6,510 nt of DNA from a bacterium. Lineage in GTDB: Bacteria; Oederibacteriota; Muellerivitia; Muellerivitales; Muellerivitaceae. The notes under the pieces were generated by a model that made no database searches, had not been told where the DNA came from, and was given only the letters and a program-made list of their open reading frames with translations. Both the position numbers and the translations under genes were made by a program. The stretch spans positions 1 to 6,510 of the forward strand of contig JAICXI010000112.1 of the NCBI GenBank assembly GCA_025980505.1. The letters run 5' to 3'. This document shows, piece after piece, positions 1 to 5,585 of the stretch (position 1 is its first letter; every line of letters begins with the position of its first letter).

Positions 1-1
1 G

Positions 2-3000
2 CCCTGGCTCCTGCTGACGCCCACCCGCGAGGAGGCCCTGGTGCTGCAAGGGGACCTTTCGGCCTGGATGCCCGACCTGCCCGTATCCCTCTGCCCTTCC
101 TGGGAAACCCTTCCCCAGGACGTGGAAACACCCGATCCCGAATTGGTGGGCGAACGGCAAAGGGTTTTTTACCACCTGATCCAGGAACAAGCGGGCATCG
201 TGGTGGCGCCGCTCATGGGAGCGTTGCAGTGCACCCTGCCGCCGGAAGAATGGCTGGACCAGGTCCTGATCTTGAAAAAAGGCCTGGAAGCGCCCGCGGA
301 CCTGAAGGAGCGGTTGGTGGCCATGGGCTACGAGCGCGTGAACCAGGTGGTGCAATTGGGCCAGTTCGCGGCCCGCGGCGGCATCCTGGACCTGGCCTCG
401 CCCGGGTCGCCTTCAGGGCCCGTAAGGCTGGAATTTTTCGGCGACACGGTGGAATCGGCGCGGCCCTTGGACATCTTGAACCAGCGCTCCAGCGGCGAGT
501 TGGAGGAAGTGCATGTTTTCCCGGCCCACGAGGTCGTGCTTAAGGACGAGACCCGGTACAATCTGCGCCAGGCCCTGAAGGCGAAGGCCAAAGCCGGATC
601 CCGCTGGGCGCAGGACGCGCTGGAGCTTTTCAACCAAACCCACCAGTTTCCGGGATGGCAGTGGCAGGCCGTGGGGGCGCTTGAAAAACGCGGCTGTCTC
701 CTGGACTACCTGCCGAAGGAAGCCCGTCTTTTCCTGGTGGAACCCCTGGCTTTCGAGCGTAAGTGGGAGGAACTGCGGGACTTGCTTTCCGGCTGCAACC
801 GCCAGGCGCAGGAAGACGGGGCGGACTTGTTCGATAGCCAGGGCCTTTTTTCCGATATCCGGCCCCTCAAAAAGGCCCTGGAAAAGGGCCGGGCTGCGGG
901 GTTGTCCCAGATCCGGCAGGACCTTTTCGGCAAAGCCGCGGATTTTTCCCACGAAGTGCCGGGCCGGTCCCTGGCCCCTTATTACGGCAAGTTCGCCACC
1001 TTCGTGGGCGACCTGGAGAAGTGGCTTGCAACCGCTTCCTTCCCAGGGGAAGAAAGAAACTCGACCCTCGCCGGGCCGGCTCCGCGGATCCTTCTCTGGT
1101 GCCATAACAAGGGGGAAAGGGAGAGGCTTACCGAGCTCCTGCGGCAGGAAGGCCTGGGGGCCAAGGATGACCCCCGGCTTTCCCTGCCCTTGGGCGAAGT
1201 GGAACAGGGTTTTGCTTTCGACGAGGTCAACCTGCACGTCCTGCCCGACCACGACTTGTTCCGGCGTTACCGAAGCCGGCGCCTCAACCGGGTGCGGGCG
1301 GTTTCGGGCGGCAAGCCCCTTTCCTCCTTGAACGAAATTTCCATCGGCGACTGGACCGTTCACGTGGATTCGGGCATCTGCCTCTACCGCGGCCTGACCC
1401 CCTTGACCATCGATGGGGTCACCCGCGAGTACATCCAGCTGGAATTCGCGGACAGTGAAAAGATCTACCTGCCCACGGACCAGATCGCGCTCATTCAACG
1501 CTACATCGGCAGCGAGGGCTCGCCCTCATTGACCAAGCTGGGCGGCGAGCAGTGGACGCGCGCCAAGGCCAAGGTGAAGCGCGAGATTGAGGCCGTGGCC
1601 CGGGAACTGATGGCCCTTTATTCAACCCGCCAAGTGCTGAGGAAAAAGCCATTCCCGCCCGACACGCCCTGGCAGCACGAGTTTGAGGATGCCTTCCTTT
1701 ACGAGCTTACCCCGGGCCAGTACGCCTCGGTGCGCGACGTGAAGCGCGACATGGAATCGGACCGGGTCATGGAACGGCTGGTTTGCGGCGACGTGGGTTA
1801 CGGCAAGACCGAAGTGGCCATGCGGGCGGCTTTCAAGGCCGTGCAGGGCAAGCGGCAGGTGGCGGTGCTGGTGCCCACCACCATCCTTGCCCAGCAGCAC
1901 TACAACACCTTCAAGGAACGCATGGCCGAGTACCCGGTCGAAATCCAGATGCTGTCGCGCTTCAAAAACCGCTCCGAAATCAAAAAGACCCTGGAGGAGG
2001 CGCGGGCGGGCCGCGTGGACATCCTCATCGGCACCCACCGGCTTTTGACCAAGGACGTCCATTTCCAGAACCTGGGGCTCTTGATCGTCGACGAGGAGCA
2101 CCGTTTCGGCGTGTCGCAGAAGGAAAAACTGAAGTCCCTGAAGCACGACGTGGACGTGCTCACCTTGACCGCCACGCCCATCCCGCGGACGCTGCACATG
2201 TCGCTGTCCGGCATCCGGGAAATCTCGGTTATCGACACGCCGCCCAAGAACCGTCGCTCGGTGCTGGCCCAGGTGTCACCCCTGGACGACCGGCTGGTGG
2301 CCGAGGCCGTGCGCAGGGAGATGAACCGGGAAGGCCAGGTTTTTTACGTGCACAACCACGTCCAGGACATCGAGCGCATCGCCGATCGCCTGCACAAGCT
2401 GGTGCCCGAGGCCAAGTTGGCCGTGGCCCACGGGCAGTTGACCGAGCACGAGCTGGAATCGGTCATGATGGACTTCGTGGACAGGCAATACCACGTGCTG
2501 GTGTGCACCTCCATCATCGAGTCGGGCCTGGACATGCCCAACGTGAACACGCTCATCGTGGAACGCGCCGACGCCTTCGGGTTGGCCCAGCTGTACCAGC
2601 TTAAGGGAAGGGTGGGCCGCACCGACCGGCAGGCCTACGCTTATTTCTTCTATCCGCGCCACGTGACCTTAAGGGAACTGGCCCAAAAGCGCCTGGAGGT
2701 TCTACAGGAATTCTCGTCCCTGGGCAGCGGCATGCACGTGGCCATGAAGGATATGGAAATCCGGGGGGCGGGCAACGTCCTGGGCACCCAACAGCACGGC
2801 AACATGGATTCCATCGGCTTCGACCTCTACAGCCGAATGCTTTCCCGGGAAATCGCCCACCTGAAGGGTGAGGAATCGGCCGTGGACTTCACGCCGCTTT
2901 TGTCGCTGGGGGTGACCGCTTATTTCCCCAAGGACTATATTCCGGATGAAACCTTGAAGATCGAGTTCTACCGGCAACTGGCCGAAGCCACGGAAGAAGG

Positions 3001-3343
3001 GGACCTTTCCCGGATTGAGGAGGAGATGAAGGACCGCTTCGGCCCCCTGCCCGTGGAAGCCCAGATGCTCCTCAAGGTGGCGGCCTTCCGGCCCCGGGCC
3101 AAGCGCTTGGGCGTCCAGCGCCTGGAGGCGCAAAACGGCTGGGTGGCCCTCACTTGGCACCCGGACCTGACCCCGCCGCCCGAACGGATCGAAAAATGGT
3201 TCAAGCAATGGCCGCCGTCCCGCATCCGGTTCTCGGCCCAGGACCCCAACTCGGTCTCCTTCCGGGTCATGAAGGGAGACGAGGGGCCGGAAAAACAAAT
3301 GCAGGCCGTGGAGAAGCTGCTGAAAGACGTGGCCGCCGTCTAA
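2..3343 (+). CDS. mfd: Transcription-repair coupling factor Mfd (5' truncated)
   Basis: Mfd is a cytoplasmic ATP-dependent DNA translocase that removes stalled RNA polymerase from template-strand lesions and recruits UvrA. The frame is open from base 2 to the TAA at 3341-3343, giving 1113 residues. The family is usually about 1150-1180, so only some tens of N-terminal residues are missing, and the GTG at 41 is internal. Domains in order: a UvrB-like UvrA-binding module (about 2-550) that keeps counterparts of E. coli R165, R181 and F185 (codons at 374, 425, 437); a variable middle region; a CarD-like RNA polymerase interaction domain (about 1322-1510, GDWTVHVDSGI to KIYLPTDQ); the helicase motor with Walker A GDVGYGKT (1787-1810), DEEH box (2090-2101), TATPIPRT and motif VI GRVGR (2606-2620); a TRG motif EIRGAG with Arg at 2762 and Gln at 2792, matching E. 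coli R953 and Q963; and the C-terminal regulatory domain 7 (about 2900-3300). All catalytic motifs look intact. The identification is essentially certain. Confidence 0.98.
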   Translation, partial: PWLLLTPTREEALVLQGDLSAWMPDLPVSLCPSWETLPQDVETPDPELVGERQRVFYHLIQEQAGIVVAPLMGALQCTLPPEEWLDQVLILKKGLEAPADLKERLVAMGYERVNQVVQLGQFAARGGILDLASPGSPSGPVRLEFFGDTVESARPLDILNQRSSGELEEVHVFPAHEVVLKDETRYNLRQALKAKAKAGSRWAQDALELFNQTHQFPGWQWQAVGALEKRGCLLDYLPKEARLFLVEPLAFERKWEELRDLLSGCNRQAQEDGADLFDSQGLFSDIRPLKKALEKGRAAGLSQIRQDLFGKAADFSHEVPGRSLAPYYGKFATFVGDLEKWLATASFPGEERNSTLAGPAPRILLWCHNKGERERLTELLRQEGLGAKDDPRLSLPLGEVEQGFAFDEVNLHVLPDHDLFRRYRSRRLNRVRAVSGGKPLSSLNEISIGDWTVHVDSGICLYRGLTPLTIDGVTREYIQLEFADSEKIYLPTDQIALIQRYIGSEGSPSLTKLGGEQWTRAKAKVKREIEAVARELMALYSTRQVLRKKPFPPDTPWQHEFEDAFLYELTPGQYASVRDVKRDMESDRVMERLVCGDVGYGKTEVAMRAAFKAVQGKRQVAVLVPTTILAQQHYNTFKERMAEYPVEIQMLSRFKNRSEIKKTLEEARAGRVDILIGTHRLLTKDVHFQNLGLLIVDEEHRFGVSQKEKLKSLKHDVDVLTLTATPIPRTLHMSLSGIREISVIDTPPKNRRSVLAQVSPLDDRLVAEAVRREMNREGQVFYVHNHVQDIERIADRLHKLVPEAKLAVAHGQLTEHELESVMMDFVDRQYHVLVCTSIIESGLDMPNVNTLIVERADAFGLAQLYQLKGRVGRTDRQAYAYFFYPRHVTLRELAQKRLEVLQEFSSLGSGMHVAMKDMEIRGAGNVLGTQQHGNMDSIGFDLYSRMLSREIAHLKGEESAVDFTPLLSLGVTAYFPKDYIPDETLKIEFYRQLAEATEEGDLSRIEEEMKDRFGPLPVEAQMLLKVAAFRPRAKRLGVQRLEAQNGWVALTWHPDLTPPPERIEKWFKQWPPSRIRFSAQDPNSVSFRVMKGDEGPEKQMQAVEKLLKDVAAV

Positions 3344-3352
3344 CCCCAAGGC

Positions 3353-3402
3353 AGCGGTCAGCCGTCGGAAGTCGGAAGACAGCGGGCAACCATTAGCGGT
3401 CA
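3353..3402. repeat. Short direct repeats downstream of mfd
   Basis: AGCGGTCA occurs at 3353-3360 and again at 3395-3402. Between them GTCGGAA is repeated in tandem (3364-3370 and 3371-3377), followed by ACAGCGGGC (3379-3387). The same vocabulary (CCGCTGACAGCGG) returns, largely in inverted orientation, at 3543-3555. This looks like decayed copies of a dispersed short intergenic repeat, but with only this window I cannot show that it recurs elsewhere in the genome. Confidence 0.4.
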
Positions 3403-3509
3403 AGGATGCAGGCCTTCTCCACGGTTCCTTTTATAAGTCCGGCTTTTAATCGGCTTTTTTCGATTTTCCGGAAGCCCAAGTTCCAAGCGAACAACCGCGC
3501 CCGTTGGGG

Positions 3510-3572
3510 GCCGGGAACCGGCTGCCGAGAACGGACCGCCGCCCGCTGACAGCGGACGGCCGCTTTGCGGCC
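3510..3572. repeat. Cluster of three short palindromes
   Basis: Three perfect inverted repeats lie within 63 bases: GCCGG-GAA-CCGGC (3510-3522), CCGCTG-A-CAGCGG (3543-3555) and GGCCGC-TTT-GCGGCC (3558-3572). The first and third could form RNA or DNA hairpins with 3-base loops. The middle one, with a 1-base centre, resembles a dyad protein-binding site more than a hairpin. None is followed by a T-run, so they are not simple intrinsic terminators. They sit directly upstream of the putative promoter of the chaperone operon, so an operator or a REP-like element are both possible. In a GC-rich background some of this pairing is expected by chance. Confidence 0.4.
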
Positions 3573-3601
3573 TTGCGGCACCTGGGGGGGCGTGTTACGA
3601 T
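3573..3601 (+). promoter_or_regulatory. Putative sigma-70-type promoter of the chaperone operon
   Basis: TTGCGG (3573-3578) and TACGAT (3596-3601) are separated by exactly 17 bases. The -35 box matches TTGACA at the first three positions and the -10 box matches TATAAT at four of six. Transcription would begin near 3608, leaving a leader of about 40 bases before the ATG at 3651. The position just before a gene with a strong ribosome binding site supports it. The match is moderate and the organism's sigma-factor preferences are unknown. Confidence 0.4.
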
Positions 3602-3638
3602 ACCGCCTTCATTTTGGGGAGCTTTTTTAATCCAAGTT

Positions 3639-3645
3639 AAGGGAG
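3639..3645 (+). promoter_or_regulatory. Ribosome binding site fixing the start at 3651
   Basis: AAGGGAG lies 5 bases before the ATG at 3651, a good Shine-Dalgarno match. It decides between this ATG and a longer reading frame opening at 3504. The protein from 3651 begins directly with a signal peptide, which agrees with this choice. Confidence 0.8.
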
Positions 3646-3650
3646 TACCT

Positions 3651-4433
3651 ATGTTTTTTCCCACGAAGAAAGTATTTTTCTACGCGGCCGCCGCGATGGT
3701 TTTCTTCACGGCCGGCTGGGCTTGCAACAAATACAGCAACAACGCCGGAATCTCGGACAATACGGTGGTGGCAACGGTCAACGGCCACGACATCACCTTC
3801 CGGGACTGGATGCGGCAGATGGACCTGTTGCGGGTTTTCGCCTCGCCCATCGACCCCGACAACAAAGACCAGGTGAAGGCGGTCCTGGACAGCCTCATCG
3901 ACCAACAGGTGGTGTTGGATGCCGCCCAGAAAAGCCATTACTCGAACGCATCTTTCGACGAGACGGTCAAGACCCGGCTCCAAGCCGCGGACCTGAAAAT
4001 AAAGGAGCTCAAGGAGAAACTGGAAAAGGACATCCAGACGGTGGAGCGCATCCAGGGCAGCTACCAGGACGCCTACAAGAAAATGCTGCTGGCCCGCCAG
4101 TTCGCCTCCAGCCAGGTGGACAAGGTGGTCGTGACCAACAAGGACCTGAAGGATTGGTATGACCAGTACGCGGTCCAGGCCGCCGAGGCCGGACAAAAGC
4201 TCCCGCCCTTCGACAAGGTGAAGGACCGCCTCAAGCCCGACGTCCAGGCGGAAAAATTCGTCAAGGACCTGGAAGTCGCCGGCGCGATCGACCGCAAGAA
4301 CGACGTCATCAACAAGTACTTGAACAACCTCTCCATCAGCGACAAGATCCTGAACACGGATGACAAGGGAGCGGAAGCCCCGGTTCCGCAAGAGAAGGAC
4401 GGGAAAAAAGCCCCGAAGGGCGGCAAGAACTAA
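3651..4433 (+). CDS. Predicted lipoprotein, SurA-like chaperone lacking a parvulin domain
   Basis: The 260-residue product is predicted to be a periplasmic, membrane-anchored folding factor related to the SurA/PpiC group. Residues 1-24 form a signal sequence: KK at 6-7, then a hydrophobic run of Phe, Ala and Val. It is followed by Cys25 in the context AGWAC, a non-standard lipobox, so lipidation is likely but not certain. Residues 36-60 (VVATVNGHDITFRDW...) match the typical start of SurA N-terminal domains (valine-rich strand, NG, 'I'-turn, helix). Residues 70-160 are helical and charged, including a Lys/Glu-rich coiled-coil-like stretch near 112-130. VTNKDLKDWYDQY (161-173) is the segment that normally leads into the isomerase domain, and PPFDKVKDRL (185-194) the one that normally follows it. 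Only about 12 residues separate them, so the roughly 90-residue parvulin domain is absent. The tail (238-260) is Lys/Gly/Pro-rich and probably disordered. It is first gene of the likely chaperone operon. The family placement rests on pattern, not on a search. Confidence 0.8.
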   Translation: MFFPTKKVFFYAAAAMVFFTAGWACNKYSNNAGISDNTVVATVNGHDITFRDWMRQMDLLRVFASPIDPDNKDQVKAVLDSLIDQQVVLDAAQKSHYSNASFDETVKTRLQAADLKIKELKEKLEKDIQTVERIQGSYQDAYKKMLLARQFASSQVDKVVVTNKDLKDWYDQYAVQAAEAGQKLPPFDKVKDRLKPDVQAEKFVKDLEVAGAIDRKNDVINKYLNNLSISDKILNTDDKGAEAPVPQEKDGKKAPKGGKN

Positions 4434-4541
4434 GCCCCGGCCGCAAGTGGCGGGAAGGGCGTGGTTTCACCAGGGGGCGGGGATCGTGGACAAAAGGCTT
4501 GTGGTGAAGACGGAAGAGGCCATTTTTCGGCCGGTTCTCCC
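4434..4541 (+). other. Spacer between the two lipoprotein genes, with a possible leader ORF
   Basis: These 108 bases have no clear terminator or promoter. The frame of the downstream gene is open back to a GTG at 4461, but its translation here is Gly/Ser/Arg-rich and not signal-peptide-like. In another frame GTG 4486 opens a 19-codon ORF (MDKRLVVKTEEAIFRPVLP) whose TGA (4543-4545) overlaps the GTG at 4542. A purine-rich AGGGGG (4472-4477) precedes it by 8 bases. It could be a translational-coupling leader, but chance is the simpler reading. Confidence 0.3.
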
Positions 4542-5585
4542 GTGATCCCCTTCCTAAGGAAAGTTTCCGCCGCCCTCCCGGCGCACCGTTTCCTTTCCGC
4601 CGGCCTGGAACCGGCTGGATTTTTTTTCATGGCGGCCCTGGCCTGCCTCCTGCCCGGTTGCCGTCCCTCCCCGGCCGTGGACCTGACCCCTCCCTCGGTA
4701 CCGGCGGACAGGACGGTGGTGACCTTGAACGGGGAAGCCATTTCCCTGGATGAGTTCGACAGCGAATTCCGCATGATGCAGATCCATTACAGCGCCGTGA
4801 GCGAAGGTGATATGCGCAGCATCAAGCGCCGCCTCTTCGAGCAGGTCCTCAATCGGCGGCTGCTTTTGCAGGAAGCCCGCAAGATTGGCCTCACCATGAG
4901 CCAGGCCCAGGCCGTGGACACGCTCAAGGGCGCCTTGAAGGATATGCCCGAGGATTTCGGGGTCCTCCTCAAGGCTCGGGGCGTGAACCAGGACGCCTGG
5001 AAGCGCCGCATCCTCCAGGAAGCGCTGGCGCGCAAGGTGGTGGACCGGGAAGTCAATTCCCGCGTCCATATCCTGCCCGAGGAAGTGGAGGAATATTACT
5101 GGTCCCATCTTTCGGATTACTGGCAGCCGGCCGCGGTCCATCTGCGCCATTTGGTCGTCCAAAGGAAATCGGACCTGGCCAAGGTCCTGCAGAGCTTGAA
5201 AAAGGGGGAGGAATTCGGCAAGGTGGCCTCCGTCTTTTCCTTGGATCCCGAGAGGGGACAGGGCGGCGACTGGGGTTTCATGGACCTGGACCGGCTTTCC
5301 CCCGCCTACCTGAAGGTCCTTTCGGGCTTGAAGCCGGGGGAGATTTCGAAACCCCTGAAGGATAATTTTGGCTATCATCTCTTCCAATTGCTGGACCGGC
5401 GGCCGCGGCGGATGCAGCCCTTCGAAGAGGTGAAAGGCTCTATCCACGACAGTCTCCTCAAGGAAGAGCAGGACCACCGTTTCGACGAGTGGATGGAGGA
5501 CCTGAAGAAGAAGTCGACGATCAAAGTGAATCAAGAAATGGCCCCGGTTATCGGGGTCACCCTGGAGGGTATGAGTGAGGAATAA
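4542..5585 (+). CDS. PpiC-type (parvulin) peptidyl-prolyl isomerase lipoprotein
   Basis: The product is a predicted membrane-anchored periplasmic peptidyl-prolyl cis-trans isomerase and chaperone, 347 residues from GTG 4542. A basic n-region and hydrophobic GFFFMAALAC precede a canonical lipobox LPGC, with the lipidated Cys at residue 40. Residues 58-180 are a SurA-like N-terminal chaperone region (TVVTLNGEAISLDEF..., then helices, ending LPEEVEEYYWSH). Residues 197-290 form a parvulin domain: VHLRHLVV with His203, SLDP...GGDWGF (233-246), and LKPGEISKPLKDNFGYHLFQLL with His279. Both signature histidines are kept, so activity is plausible. Residues 293-330 (PFEEVKGSIHDSLL...) are the C-terminal helix that packs back on the chaperone module in SurA. 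The start is uncertain. GTG 4461 would add 27 poorly signal-like residues and has GGAAGG only 2 bases upstream; ATG 4629 leaves just 10 residues before the Cys; no candidate has a well-spaced ribosome binding site. It overlaps the next gene by 11 bases. Confidence 0.9.
   Translation: MIPFLRKVSAALPAHRFLSAGLEPAGFFFMAALACLLPGCRPSPAVDLTPPSVPADRTVVTLNGEAISLDEFDSEFRMMQIHYSAVSEGDMRSIKRRLFEQVLNRRLLLQEARKIGLTMSQAQAVDTLKGALKDMPEDFGVLLKARGVNQDAWKRRILQEALARKVVDREVNSRVHILPEEVEEYYWSHLSDYWQPAAVHLRHLVVQRKSDLAKVLQSLKKGEEFGKVASVFSLDPERGQGGDWGFMDLDRLSPAYLKVLSGLKPGEISKPLKDNFGYHLFQLLDRRPRRMQPFEEVKGSIHDSLLKEEQDHRFDEWMEDLKKKSTIKVNQEMAPVIGVTLEGMSEE
5564..5568 (+). promoter_or_regulatory. Ribosome binding site for the surA-like gene
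   Basis: GGAGG lies 6 bases before GTG 5575 and within the last codons of the upstream isomerase gene. It is the best-placed Shine-Dalgarno sequence for the downstream frame; the alternative GTG at 5674 has only a purine run (5651-5659) about 14 bases away. This favours 5575 as the start and suggests translational coupling of the two genes. Confidence 0.6.

Larger units (their letters stand above)
3344..3650. other. Intergenic region between mfd and the chaperone operon
   Basis: This 307-base gap carries no convincing gene. An open frame covers 3504-3650 in frame with the next gene, but its translation is Arg/Pro/Gly-rich, unlike a conserved protein, and a strong ribosome binding site marks 3651 as the true start. 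The left part (3353-3402) has short direct repeats. The centre (3428-3467) is unusually T-rich for this genome. The right part (3510-3572) holds three small palindromes, followed by a possible promoter. There is no clean stem plus U-tract terminator behind mfd. The best candidate, AATCG (3448-3452) pairing with CGATT (3461-3465) inside an outer TCCGG/CCGGA pair (3438-3442, 3468-3472), is interrupted and is not followed by a T-run. Confidence 0.7.

Noticed and set aside
41..43. GTG at 41 as the start of mfd
   Set aside because: The frame is open and Mfd-like upstream to base 2 (PWLLLTPTREEAL), so the gene is cut by the window edge.
413..1498. 361-codon open frame on the - strand within mfd
   Set aside because: It lies antisense to conserved Mfd domains, has no recognisable motif, and fits the GC-rich shadow pattern.
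1783..2604. 273-codon open frame on the + strand, overlapping the Mfd motor in another frame
   Set aside because: Its composition (Arg, Gly, Ala, His, Pro) is that of a frame-shifted reading of the helicase motifs.
3438..3472. Intrinsic terminator for mfd
   Set aside because: The stem is two 5-bp pieces separated by unpaired T residues, and no T-run follows the 3' arm.
3558..3572. Terminator hairpin GGCCGC-TTT-GCGGCC
   Set aside because: It is followed by TTGCGGCA and not by a T-tract, and it lies over 200 bases from the mfd stop.
3504..3650. 49-codon N-terminal extension of the first lipoprotein
   Set aside because: It has no ribosome binding site near 3504, runs through the palindromes and the putative promoter, and would bury the signal peptide. 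ATG 3651 has AAGGGAG at 5 bases.
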